Shown here: piece by piece, positions 45,701 to 57,039 of the stretch
Layout: the number at the start of each line of letters is the position of its first letter
Position numbering within the stretch: position 1 is the stretch's first letter
Program-made: the position numbers and the translations under genes
Notes under the pieces: generated by a model
What the model saw: only the letters and a program-made list of their open reading frames with translations
Told to the model about the DNA's origin: nothing
Databases searched by the model: none
Source: Nematostella vectensis
Taxonomy: Eukaryota; Cnidaria; Anthozoa; Actiniaria; Edwardsiidae
DNA: 64,000 bases
Reading direction: 5' to 3'
Assembly: GCF_932526225.1 (NCBI RefSeq)
Contig: NC_064035.1
Span: forward strand, 12,096,566 to 12,160,565

Positions 45701-48700
45701 CTGATGCGGGATCTATATGTCACGTTACACCTGTTGGTCAATGCCGTGACATGTGTGCGTGACCTACGTGCGTGACTGCGCTCGTGATTTCGTCTGGCAG
45801 AGCTTAGAAGATCGATTTTGCAATAAACCACGGAATAGAGACTTTGGCACGTTATTGTGGGGGGGGGGGGGAGGGGGGAGCAAACGCTATTTATCGTCAG
45901 CATTCCTCGTTACATGACAGGAAACGTTTCGATCAATTACCTGCTTGACACCGCGCTTTGAATAACAAACGATTGACTTTTAGGTCAGGTTTGTGTGATT
46001 ACGGGGTAACGTTCATGTAATGTTTTCTTGCAGACGAACACTTTCAAGGGTCCTCATTGGTGCGATCATTGTCGGAACTTTTTATGGGGGCTTACTATGC
46101 AGGGGGTTAAGTGTCAAGGTAAGCGACCTGTTCATCTTTTCCTGCTCATAGCAGACAGGCAGAAAGACACAGACGGACGGACGGACGGACAGTGGGTGCG
46201 ACGTACAGACAGCAGACAGACGGGCATGTCTCACGTTTCGTTTATTTTAACGTGTACACCGCTAAACATAATGTCCATTTTATTTCTCTCGAAAACAACG
46301 ATAATATTTTACAAAAACGTAGGAAGAAACCACCGGACAGCCTCTATCTGCTGGTGTGCGTCGGACCTTGTGGTCTGCGTCGACAGTTGATTAATTAATA
46401 AAACCTTTAAAAGAAAAAGTCGACAACAACGCAGATTTATGTTTTTTAGAACGATATTTCGGCAGGCCAATACCTGCCTTCTTCAGGTTATAAATGAGTT
46501 ACAATGGCATGTTATAGCTAGTATATGTACAAAGTTCATTGATGATTAACTAACAAAAGGTAAAAATAGTAATTTAGTGACTTATGGAAGATGGTAAATA
46601 GGGTGGTGTGGATTACTAAGTAGCTAAGTAGATAATATTTTACTAAGTAGATAATATTTTATTAACTTAATACAGCTGTTATCTCATTACACTCTTTTGT
46701 ATTATTATGGGCCACTGGTAGGTTCTAGGATGATGATCCTCCTATCCTATCCTGCTCAGTACTGTTATTTTCATGTTTTTTTTTACTCTCTTTCAGACTG
46801 TGGCTTTAATGCACACAAACAGTGCACAAAAGCGATCCCAAATAACTGCAAGCCGGACAAAAAGTATATCAAAAGAGGTGAATACTTTTTCCTGTACAAG
46901 GGAAAGATCCCTGCAGAACTGAACGTTTCTTGACGTCTCGTGAAACCACGTTATACTCATTCAAAGTGTTATCTTTGTAGCCTTTGGCGTGGACCTCACT
47001 ACACTCGTCAAACTTCATAACACGAAAAGACCATTTGTAGTTGATATTTGCATAAACGAAGTCGAAAAGAGAGGTCAGTAGCAACGCAAATACCGTCAGT
47101 ACTCGTTTTGGCGCTTTATCGAGTGTAGGCTCTTATTGATTGATCGCGGCAATATCTCGACAACTTGAAGAAAGAATATACCCCGGGGGGGGGGGGGGGG
47201 GGGGGGGGACTCCAGAAAAAATCAGACGGGGTGGTCGTCGGCAAAATCAATTTTAAACTCTAAGGGATAGCACTTTGGGTGTGGTCAACAGCAATTCTTA
47301 CCCCTAAAGATAGCAACTCGGGTGTGGTCGAAGGAATTTTTAACTCTTAGATATAGCAGAATCGTAAAAAAACGTTAAACATCCCCTAAGTTATAACAGT
47401 TTGTCATATTTATACCCTAAGAGGTCACAGAATCGTAGAAATCCTTAAACACGCCCTAAGAGATAGTAGAATCGGAATAATCCTTAAAAACCCCGTAAGG
47501 GATAGCTGTTGGTCGAAATTTTATACCCTTAAAGATTAGCCTGCGTGCAGCCGGAAATAGATCCATTATTACTATTAATAATTATTACTATTAATAATGG
47601 AACTATTTCCGGCTGCACGCAGGCTATAAAAGATAGGACGATCGTACATACATATACATACATAAATACTTTTTATTTGGTCCTTATACAGATTGTGTAC
47701 ATGGGATGAGTTCCAAATAAAATTAAGATAGTTTCACATGCGATGTAGGACTACAACGTTAATGTGCTTCGTAACGCATTGATTTTGGCAATAAATTTTG
47801 ATATTATTTTTTGAAGTTTTGTAGGTGAATTAATGAGGAGGAGGGAGAGGTTCGTTGACATTCGATTAACATTAATGTTTGTTGCCATTTGTATGTTTGT
47901 GAAAACTTCGGCTCTTTCATTGCAAAATTTGGGGCATCTTGTCAGGAAATGAACCTCATCTTCCACCTCAGCGGTAGCGCAAATAGGGCATATCCTCTCA
48001 TTTGCTCTTTTGTAAGGTTTTCGATAACGCGCAGCTTCGATTTCGAGCTTATGATTGCTAATTTGCAGTTTTGTCAGCGCGATTCTGTGGTTTGTATTGG
48101 TGACCTGGCTGATATATGTTTCAAATTCGTAGCAAAGCCAGCGCGCGGAGCTCCATAGGTATAGAAATATGGTATAGCTATGCGACTTGGTTTTGTGGTC
48201 ATCGCGCGGGTATCCTGTGGTGTCACAATCCATCCATCCAGTCAACCGTGCAACTCCCAGGCCCCCTCGGTCTTACGTTTTTACGTATTTTTATTTTTTA
48301 CCGCCATCAAAGTTCGTATGTTCACAGCAAAAAAGGTAGATTGAAAATAGTATTTAATGAGAAAATATGCGGATTCAAATGGGTTGAAATCTTTGAGGAA
48401 CCGTTTTGTCTGAAGTACGAGCCGATAGTAAAATCTACCCGAGTGTTCGTAAATCCCGTCCGTTGCAGCAGCAAAAAGAGGACTATTTAGAGGCTCTACA
48501 CTACCATTCTAATAACATTCCTTCACGTCTATATCTATGGAGATCTATAAGGAGATCCTGAGAAGAAAGGGCCTTGGATTTATGTATGTTTTCAGCTATA
48601 AAAATAATTCGCTTGTGTCCACGAGTTTCTTGCTAGCAGAAAGTTGACAAGTTCACAGTTTACAACAAAAAGCGAACACAACCACACAAGCGACAAACAG

Positions 48701-49914
48701 AAAGCGACAAAAAACACTGCCAAGGTGAGTTTTGAACGACGGTTTGAATTGAGAATATCACAGTTATGTTTCTTTTATTGTTGTGCTTTTATAATGCTCG
48801 TTTATTCGTGTTTTTTTTTCCAAAACCAATCGCCAAGCTAAAACACCATACCAGTTTGACGTCAAGATGTCATATCAAAGTCATCTATCACTGTTTTGAT
48901 TGGCTTAAATACCATCTACTTGAATTCCGATCGGCTTATAATTTTGGAGTGCACTTGAGTGGTTTTCATTCCACTGGCAATCGCCATGAAAATGTTCAAT
49001 TCGTAAATATCTACACGTTCTATAAATTCAGGCATATATTCCTCACGGTAAGTAAGAATTTAACGACAGAAATACGTAGTAGTCTAGTTACTGTTTCAAT
49101 GTCACTTAGCTTGTTCGATTTATGCATTTGTTTATAGAGTTTGCTTTGAGAATTCGTGGTCTAAGTCAAACAATTTGAGCATAACAACATCCTTTGATAT
49201 TCTTCGTTCTCTCTATACTGACTGCGTTGAGATATTTAATAAAGGCTGACAAATATCATCCTGTCATTTATTGCTAAAGAAGATCTTTCCTGTCTTTATA
49301 TTCTGTGTATTTAGGCTTCTCGAAGATACAGCCACTTTTTTAACATTATCAAAACTACAAATAACTTATATATACTATATATATCCTTACTATATATTAA
49401 CTTTACAGTTACAAAAGAATTTTCTCATCAAAAGTAAAAACACAAAATGCTTAGCTTATATTGTCTGCATCTTGAATACTATCTATTGTGTTTATTTATT
49501 TATTATCCAAATAGTTGTGAAAAGTTAATAAGGTTATAACTGGCATGATGAAAATGTTGTTTTGAAAGAAAAAAAATACTTATAATTGTTTTCACTTTTA
49601 TTTAGGTAAAACCAACCAAGGATTGCCCGAGGGCCATGATTGATGCTGAAGGCTGGGAGACATGAGAATAGGCAAATGTCTTAAAGATAATAAAGTAGGG
49701 GATTTCTTACTTTGATACAGCAGTAAATGCGAAATAGGCTTTTTTAAAGCAAATACTTGCCCTCAATGACAGACCTGAAAACATTTTTTCTATCAACCTA
49801 AAGATAATAATGAGGAAAGGGGAAATGTTAGGAGAGTGCTCAACCAAGTTGTTGCATTACGGAAGATTTTATTTATCAAAGCTATAGTCCAATTTCTTCC
49901 TTCTCCCCCCCCCC

Positions 49915-50011
<97 letters not shown>

Positions 50012-53000
50012 CACCCTAAATAAATTAAAATAGGGAATAGGTTTGAAAATTTGTTCTCCTCCTTGCATTTAATTTTGGAGTAGCATTAGCATATGTGGAT
50101 CCATGGTTTTTATTAAAAAAAAGCAGGCCTCCATCCTACAGGGTGGATGCACCAATGTCTAATGCATGACTGGAAGTATGTTTGTGAATTTTAATTTCCT
50201 TGGTGATGGAGTATCACCAGCAATAAGCCAGTAATATTAATCTTCCATATGGCACCTGAAGTGTATCTAACTGTATCATTCTATCTTTGGAATGCTGTTG
50301 CATCCATCATTTGTTTCTTTGCAAGGGAAAAGCTGGTCAGGATGTAGCTTTCATACAAGTGTACATTAATGAAACTTCTATCAAGGGAAGGGTTTTTTAT
50401 TAGCAAGGTTCAGGGGGGGACTCTCCAGAAAGATAGACGGGGGTGCTCAACCTATCTTTTATGGTATAATGTTCTTACCAACTTCTATCTCTTAGGGTGT
50501 GTTTTAGGATTTTTCCGATTCTGCTTTCTTTTAGGGGTTTTCACGCCCGGGGAGGAGTATTTTTCCGATTCTGCTATCTTTTATGGTATCTCACGCTAAG
50601 TGGTGGCCCAATCGCTTGAAATGTATTTTACAATAAACCACAAGTCAACTGATCAGTTAATACTTTCGACTTTATTGTCGGTAACATAACAATATAGGAT
50701 CCGTCAGCAAATTAAAACCAGCATTGTTTTTTAATGCTATCTCTCAGGGTTAAAAATTTCTCTGACCACACCCATTGTGCTATCTCTTAGAGGTAAGAAT
50801 CCCTTAGGGTTAAAATTGATTATGCTGTGGAGCACCCCGTCTCTCAAACTCCTGTTTCTCAAACTTAAATTATATAAAGACAACATCAAGTGCTTTTTCA
50901 ATAATAAATCTGTAAAGAAAACAGGGGAAAATGTTAGTAATATGCTCATTTATGCTATTATTTCATTATTGTTATATATTTTTTAGAGTCACAGTTCAAT
51001 TATAGTCATTCATTTCTCCCTTTTTCTTCTCCCCATTGACTTTTTGTTATATTTATTTCTCTCTAACATAGGTCAATGAACATGGTTTGGTTTGAAATTA
51101 GAAATTGGAATTAAGCACTTTCAGTAATAATTTAGGATTTGCCTCCATTGCATTCATTTTTGATTAGCCAGTATGGGTGGATCCAGGGTTTCTAAAACCA
51201 ACAGGCCAATGGGTGGGTGCACCAATATGTAATGCATGACAGGAGGTATATTTGTGGAGTTTAGTTTCAACACATTTTTCTGAATAATCAGTTGTGGTAC
51301 ATGAAAACTACAGTAGTGGGTCTATGGGGGGGGGGGGGGGGGTAGGGGGTTTAAACCTCCCCTTGGGCTTTCTTTTTTTATTATTATCAGTGTATCTTTT
51401 CACCCCAAAATCGTTACGAAGGTAAAATAATGACGAAAATTTTTGGGCCAAATCCCCCCCCCCCCCCCCCCCCCTTGGCAAAAAGCTAGATCCGCCGCTG
51501 AACTACAGTATGGCATCTAAATCTTTGGAATGCTGTTACATCCTTCATATATTCTTCACAAGGTCAAAGCTTGTTAGAATGGTGTTTTGATAAAAATATA
51601 CATAGTGGAACTTCTAAGGGAAATAAGGTAAATTACGTTTCTTTTTGGGTTTGCTTTTTACATATTTATCTATTATTGATTTCAATAATAGATAAATACA
51701 TTGGCATGTGTCTCTGTTATGCCAAAAATATCGTGCTTGTCGATATAATTTTTAACCTCTTGTAGTTTTAACTTACTACCCAGGTTTTTGCTTTGATGCC
51801 CGTGAATATCCCAGAAACCGAAACGTAAGAGTTTAGTCGGCGGCCGGGACAGTTGTTGACCTGGCATTTAAAATATAGTGCAAAGGACAAAGAAGTTAAC
51901 TATTTACCCTGAACCAGTTGGCTATCTTGTTCGCAGCTTGAAGCAGCTCATCCGGTAACTCACTTCTGGGCATCCGCGGGGAGACTTGATCCGCGCGGTA
52001 TCCCTGTGGTCCTCTCCAGCTTTCGCGGTTGCCTCTTGGTTGCCTCCCGTCTTCTTTTCATGGGAGCCCCCCCCCAGGGAATATACCGTATTTTTATGGA
52101 TTTAGAAACTTTGGTTTCTTTATGGTAATACGCTTATGGTTTAAACGATCAAACTCAGGCAAAAGCTTTGAATCTATCAGATGATACCTGTTGCTTTTAA
52201 GAAAGGATATTACAGTATTACTGAACAGTGTACATATTCTTACAGGCCTGGACTCAGAGGGACTTTACCGAGTTTCTGGCTTCGCGGATGATATTGAAGC
52301 ACTCAAAAATTCATTTGACAAAGGCAAGTCTTCAACTAACGTCGGAAATATTCTAGATATTTAAAGCACTCACACAACCGTTAATTACTCAGATGGCGAA
52401 TCGGTGAACCTCTCCACGTACGACGATATCAACACTATCACAGGCGTGTGCAAGCTGTACTTCCGTCAACTGCCTCTACCCCTCATCACTTTCGAGACTT
52501 ACAGTAAATTCATAGCCGCTGCAAGTAAGTGTCCATCTCTTGTCGATTATTACTTTTGTCGGTTCTACCCTGTTCCAATTGCAGGAAGACACAGTTTATG
52601 CTCTCCCGCCACGATCATACCTGTTTAGTCACAGCATCCTCTCCACCCCTGGTTGGCAAGACCGTTCTTGTCGGTTTTATCCTGTTCCACATATACACGG
52701 AGACCAAACTTATTTTATTGTCATTCCGTCACAATTATCTTTGTCCCGATTGCCTTTCTCCCACCTTTGTTGATTACCGCTTAAATTGATATTTAATTAA
52801 TCTCTGTTGCATTGTCGTGTGCTTTCAGAAACACAAGACAAACACCTAAGAATAGAAGAGCTATCCAAGGCGTTAGGGGAACTTCCACAGGCGCACTATG
52901 AGACGATGAAATTCTTAATGGGACATCTCCATAGGTGAGTAAGAACGACCTACTTCTTACTACAGGTGTAGCCGACAGTGCTGAATAACGTATGCGCATG

Positions 53001-53617
53001 CGCTTGTTCTGGCGAAAACAAACAAAATCTCAGTGTTGAATTGTTCCAGTAAAGGTACGAAAGGCTGACTTCGGTCGCTGTTTTGACTTACTGTACAGCA
53101 TTAAAACGATACTGTACAAAAGATGACAGATTTGTTTGATAATGAGGGAGTCATAAAGAAAATTTTAGCCTTAGGTTTGATCTAGTTTTCTCAGCATTCG
53201 TCAAAATGTGAGAGTGCGCCGGTAAAACGCCGCCATTTCAAAACAAAAAGGCTGGTTTAACCGCGCGGTGCTGGAACTAGTCTTGCGTTTTTCAGCACTG
53301 TCGGTTTAGCCCGCTTGATTGTTAGTGTAGGGACTACCCTTCACAAAATCACGGCTTCACAGGCCTATCCCTGTTTTGTCGTGGTTTACTGACTATCTTT
53401 CTCCTGACTCGTTTTTTTACGGTTCCTACTGATTAGGGTGTCACAAAGGCGCAGTAAAAACATGATGACGGAAGAGAACCTTTCCATCGTGTTTGGGCCG
53501 ACGCTTATGCGTGCCCCAGAAGGCGACTCCCTTGACTCACTGGTGGACATGAAGTTCCAGAGACTCGCCGTGGAGCTTCTAATATCACATCAACACGTGC
53601 TCTTCGATACGCTATAG
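39730..53617 (+). CDS. CHN: Chimaerin: SH2-C1-RhoGAP Rac GTPase-activating protein
   Basis: Sixteen exons: 39730-39742, 39897-39962, 40099-40154, 40836-40867, 41460-41573, 41687-41739, 41992-42182, 43797-43898, 45540-45611, 46034-46118, 46797-46877, 46981-47073, 52246-52323, 52393-52524, 52829-52934, 53437-53617; 484 aa. The N-terminus has [18 protein letters not shown], matching chimaerins. The SH2 domain (exons 4-7) has [14 protein letters not shown] and YLVRESQ with the phosphotyrosine-binding Arg. A hydrophilic linker (exon 8) follows. The C1 zinc finger (exons 9-11) is [17 protein letters not shown]...[15 protein letters not shown], with all Cys/His and the Gln/Gly of diacylglycerol-binding types. 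The RhoGAP domain (exons 12-16) has the arginine finger in SEGLYRVSG and [12 protein letters not shown]. Known role: diacylglycerol-recruited inactivation of Rac. Intron 13 is GC-AG. Intron 12 is 5.2 kb and full of repeats. Confidence 0.96.
40925..41478 (+). repeat. 37-bp minisatellite built from the SH2-exon acceptor junction
   Basis: About 15 tandem units of 37 bp, ATAACCACTCATTCAACAG plus GTTTCATGGTTCTATTTC. Each unit contains the AG acceptor and the first 17-18 coding bases of exon 5. The last unit is the real boundary (AG at 41458-41459); after it the sequence departs from the repeat and continues as SH2 coding. Variation is mainly TTTCATAACC/TTATATAACC/TTACATAACC and ACTCATTCAACAG/ACTAATTCGACAG. 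Confidence 0.95.
43610..43825 (+). repeat. Tandem duplicate of the linker-exon acceptor region
   Basis: A roughly 107-bp unit occurs twice. Both copies contain TTCACTCAAGT.TCACATTC, TAAACAT.CTAA.TTACAAA, ACTT.TCCACAG and then CGCCAGCTAAGAAGGAAAGC. In the first copy (AG at about 43695) the coding-like part runs for about 27 bases and then becomes intron-like. The second copy (AG at 43795-43796) leads into the full exon 8. Confidence 0.85.
45856..45883. repeat. Poly-G tract
   Basis: A run of about 14 G followed by A and more G in chimaerin intron 9. Low complexity only. Confidence 0.7.
46150..46225. repeat. GACA/GACG simple repeat in chimaerin intron 10
   Basis: Imperfect runs of GACGGACGGACGGACGG and ACAGACAGCAGACAGACGG. 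Similar GACAG-rich tracts occur in pentraxin intron 2 at about 2620-2695 and 7175-7245. Confidence 0.7.
46430..46650. mobile_element. Possible retroelement fragment in chimaerin intron 10
   Basis: Contains ATTTCGGCAGG, then CCAATACCTGCC and TTCTTCAGG, so GGCAGG..CCTGCC makes a small palindrome. This layout is common in terminal repeats of Penelope-like elements. No coding frame, so the identity is only suggested. Confidence 0.35.
47165..47536. repeat. Interspersed repeat with G-run head and internal units
   Basis: Begins with a C4-G24-type run at about 47180-47208, followed by CAGACGGGGTGGTCG. It then has several loose units of the form CCCTAAGAGATAGCAGAATCG and TCCTTAAA. A related copy lies in the opposite orientation at about 50400-50870 in the same intron. 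Non-coding. Confidence 0.6.
47537..47626. mobile_element. 90-bp TAGCCTGCG...CGCAGGCTA foldback element
   Basis: Arms TAGCCTGCGTGCAGCCGG and its complement are perfect over about 23 bases, and most of the centre (ATTATTACTATTAATAAT) also pairs. Flanks TTAAAGAT and TAAAAGAT resemble a target duplication with one mismatch. Same tip family as 15162, 57904 and 58291. Confidence 0.75.
47640..48245 (-). mobile_element. LINE 3' fragment in chimaerin intron 12
   Basis: The minus-strand frame 48245-47751 has [20 protein letters not shown] and a Cys/His motif ICPIC...[15 protein letters not shown]. This is the region after reverse transcriptase in L2/CR1-like elements of invertebrates. The 3' end carries a TACATACATA-type simple repeat at about 47645-47665, typical of such tails. 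It is 5'-truncated and antisense to chimaerin. Confidence 0.8.
49903..50011. repeat. Compound microsatellite (C)n(CT)n(GT)n
   Basis: A C-run of about 20, then roughly 34 CT and about 8 GT dinucleotides in chimaerin intron 12. Reading frames across it (poly Ser-Leu or Arg-Glu) are artefacts. Confidence 0.97.
50090..51630. repeat. Diverged direct duplication within chimaerin intron 12
   Basis: The block 50095-50400 (GTGGATCCATGG... ACCAATGTCTAATGCATGAC ... TCTTTGGAATGCTGTTGC) recurs at 51175-51630 with many substitutions (ACCAATATGTAATGCATGAC; TCTTTGGAATGCTGTTAC). The second copy is interrupted by the element at 51311-51500. The first is followed by the inverted copy of the 47165 repeat family. 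Confidence 0.7.
51311..51500. mobile_element. CAG...CTG inverted-repeat element, second copy
   Basis: Left tip CAGTAGTGGGTCTA, right tip complement of CAGCGGCGGATCTA. Flanked by AACTA (51306-51310 and 51501-51505). Inside are a G-run, TTTAAACCTCCCCTTGGGC and a C-run, as in the 172-317 element. Comparison with the unfilled copy of the surrounding duplication near 50260 confirms it as an insertion. Confidence 0.65.
51682..51867 (-). mobile_element. LINE endonuclease N-terminal fragment
   Basis: The minus-strand frame has [20 protein letters not shown] and [10 protein letters not shown]. This matches the start of the APE-type endonuclease of non-LTR elements (the ...GFWNI.G... and ...ETH motifs). 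It ends by about 51700 in an AT-rich hairpin. Probably a separate fragment from the LINE at 47640. Confidence 0.65.
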
Positions 53618-56600
53618 TCACGCCGTTTGTGCCGGCATCGTAACCGGTGTGTACTTTGAATGTTCGAATGTGCAGGGGGTGATTCATAGAGAATTTTCCC
53701 GAGTAACCCCAACATCTTAAATTTGCTCTTTGTAAACTTGCCGAAGTACAGAGATTCATTAATATATATGATTTAAACCACCCGAATTCGGCACTTCGAA
53801 TTCGGGATCTCGATTTCCTGGGAGCGAGGGGGGTATTGATATTTTCTGGAATCGACCCCATTTGAAGTGGGCGTACGGCTTGATCACAAGAGTTGCGCGT
53901 TTAGTTTGTGCGCAGACTTTTGATGTTTTTCGTTGTTCACGTTCAGGTGAACAGAACTCTTAGATCCGGTAACCACATCAGTCAGATACACGTGGATTCC
54001 TCAAGCTAGCTACCGTATCTCCTCAGGGGCTCATAAATAGGGGCAATCAACTTCCCCATGTTCTGGTACTATATAGGTGTCACGGCGTTCCCTAGGATCA
54101 GGCTATTTTTAGACGCGCGGATGAGCCAATCAGTTTCAACCTTTGTGTTGACGTTTTGGCTGAGCTCAACTGCACGCGCAGTCTCAGTCAAAAAGCTATG
54201 TTCTCTCTTCGATACTTTGACTTTTTGTTGCTCTCTTCTTTAATGTGAATCCAACCCTACCTATGACTTTGAATTCTAGCTTGCAATTCTTTTGGTAAAC
54301 AAACAAAACCGACGGATGATAGATAAAAATATATTCTTCCTAACTGCAATTTGCGCGTAGGGCCTCACGTCACTCGCGCGCGCGACCAACGTCAAAGTAG
54401 CTGATTGGCCAGTTCGTGCGCGCGCGTCTAAAAATAGCCTGATCCTAGGAAACGCTGTGACAGTTATATAATACAGATGATTGCCCCTACTTATGAGCCC
54501 CTGATCTCCTCTAATGCCGGATTGCTAAGTAAACCGTGGCCCAATAATAGATAGGTATATATAATAGATTTTACGTATTTTACTCCCCCTCTAGATATAG
54601 AACACCCGAAAACAGTGCGAGACATTCCAAAAAGAAACAATAGAAAATTTGTTATAGGTTTTCAAATAAATTATACGACATAAATTTTAATCCAGAGTAC
54701 CTTAACACTTTCCAACGAAAGACGTCAAACCACGTGAGCCGCTTTTGGAAAACAACATTTTATAGATTACAATAGGTTTACAATGTTTTGTTCTCAAGAT
54801 TTTCCATCTTATCGCTGTTGTACAATGTTATGTTTTGTAAAATTGGGATCTATCAAAAATGTCATATAAGTATCGCCTCAAATAACTAGGCTACATGTGC
54901 CGTATGTTTCCTAAATATTTTTACTAGGTTAGCCACCTCCAGCCTTCTCCGCTGGCATCTCTCTTAAAAAGAGAAAAGAAAATACGGATAAAAAAAACGA
55001 AAACGCAAAAAAAAGCTAAAATTCTTGGGGAGGGGGACTCGTCCCCACTCCCCTCACATCCCAGGTGCCCGAAACACAGGTAGCCCAAACCGCTCAAAGC
55101 ACTTTTTTTCCAATAGATTTGCCTGCGGAGGAGGCTAAGCCACCTCCAAAATACATTTTGCCCGCGACAATATTTTTGGTATCTCGGCTACCAGATTAGT
55201 CGCGCGTTTCAATGTATTTTGGGGTGGTTAAACTAAGAAAACCTCACGCACATTTTATGGCGCGCTTTACATGTTTGCCGATTTGACCCGGCAGTAAAAC
55301 AACCTGAGATGAAACGTAATGCCAGTGCGCCTTTTTCGGTATGACATTGCTGAATCATGTCTTATGCCAGTGCCCAAGTCCCCATTTGGCAGAGGAAGAC
55401 GCATAGCAAATTGCCATGCTGAATGAATGTTATAATAGCGCTAAACTACAAGTAATTTCTCCATCCTTTTACTGCAAGAACCTGCCCCTGAAGTCATGCC
55501 ATTTATTCGTGGTTTATAGAGTTTACACGGCTAGATAAGTGAATATCTAAATGGCTTACATTGTAAGTTAAGACCCATTCTTATACTGGCCTATCAATGC
55601 ATTACAAATAAGCGTTTAATGGACGCAAACCCCTTTACATTTCTTATCTCAAATGCTAGATTCTTAGCATGGTATATTGTATTATTGGCTATGTATAAAT
55701 GCCCCTGATTTTTTAAACGAGCCTAATATATCAATGATATAAAATAATAATAAAAATAATGATTACATTGTCAGCTAAAAAATTGTGTGATTCGTATTTG
55801 GAAAAGTGTGATTCACTCTAACAGTAGTTTGCAGTCGAGCTGTTTTATGGCAATCTAGACGGTTTGTCAAATCTCTACCCCGAACTCGTTCCCAGGGCCC
55901 TCTTTCGTGTTATTTGGGTAGGCGAGGGCCCTGGGAATGGGGTTTCCTCTATACCACCCCAGACAAAAAATGGTATAGGCGACAACTTCCACTAAGGAAC
56001 CGCCTTTTGAGTTGCAAACTCGCGCGCACCGGCTTTTGGCGGCAAAATACGAACGACAAAAAGCTTATTCAGAGCTTTCGAATCAGCCAGAAAATTGCTG
56101 TCAGAAAGGGATTATTTTTTATTGAAAGATTTATTTTTCATTGCTCTCTGGCGTGACGGCCGTTGCCATTGTGTGTTTATTTGGGCGTGGGTTTGTCACT
56201 CAAAAAGTCACAAGACTTCTTTGGCGGTCGCGAAACTAGAATTTCTGCTATAATTTTATTAAGCTAAAACTCAAATTTCTACAATACTAAGCAAATAAAT
56301 GTAAAACGGCTTGTAGCAATAGCCTAGTCCCTGGCATTATGGGGCTTCTGTGCTCGTAGATGAACCGCGAGGAAGCTTGAGACGAGCTCATTCAGTAGTT
56401 AGGTAGCCACCTAACTAGTGGTATCCAGTGATATCACAACTTTCGCTAGACACAGGAAGCCCGGGCAGAACGCCTTGGATTAGGCTGGCCATGGATTATT
56501 CATCAAAAGCAACAAAAGTCTATCATTTCCAGTGATGATTTCCACTGGAAGTTAGACGCTTATAAAAGTCTACTATTTTAAAAAGTCTACGGGAATGTAT

Positions 56601-57039
56601 ATCACCGCCATTTTCTATTGTAAATTCTAAAAAAATGGCCGCATATTGGTTTTGGTTCTTAAAGTGTTTCTTACAGTATTTATCTGTTATTAAAGTGGTT
56701 GCAAGCGATATCCTGGTGTAGTATTTGCCAATTGAAAACGAGTAAAGGAATGGGTTCCTGGCAAATGGGAATTTTGGAACCTTCGGCTGGAAAAGGCATA
56801 CATCTTGACTATACTACCCTGAGAAATTATCCCACAATCCATTTCAAAGTGCTGTCGAACCCAGCCCCTCGCTCATTTAACTACTGGTGAACCTAAAACA
56901 ATCTCAGTGAAAAAATAAGTAACAAAATATAACCGGTTAATCCTGACGTCCCCCTAGCTGTTTCTATATCGTCATCGCGCACGTGGTTATCATGGGTACC
57001 ACGCGGTTATCACGTGGGAATTGCTTGTGTTTGTGGGTT
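53618..57039. other. Intergenic region between convergent chimaerin and membrane-protein gene
   Basis: No exon is recognised on either strand. It contains the 480-bp element at 54024-54503. It also has a partly palindromic block at about 55885-55945 (TTCCCAGGGCCCT...AGGGCCCTGGGAA), with its own short spacer, and A-rich and C-rich tracts near 54970-55060. Short frames at 55914 and 56699 lack motifs. Confidence 0.45.
54024..54503. mobile_element. 480-bp CAGGGGCTC inverted-repeat element (hAT-like MITE)
   Basis: Terminal inverted repeats exceed 100 bp with small differences. Both ends carry CAGGGGCTCATAA.TAGGGG and, further in, CCTAGGATCAGGCTATTTTT and GACGCGCG. The element is flanked by ATCTCCT on both sides (54017-54023 and 54504-54510). 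CAGGGG tips with a 7-8 bp duplication fit hAT-type elements. No transposase. Confidence 0.75.

Noticed and set aside
48116-48490. 124-codon plus-strand frame in chimaerin intron 12
   Set aside because: It partly overlaps the antisense strand of a LINE fragment and shows no family motif.
49793-50068. Frames of poly Arg-Glu or Ser-Leu
   Set aside because: Translations of the (CT)n microsatellite.
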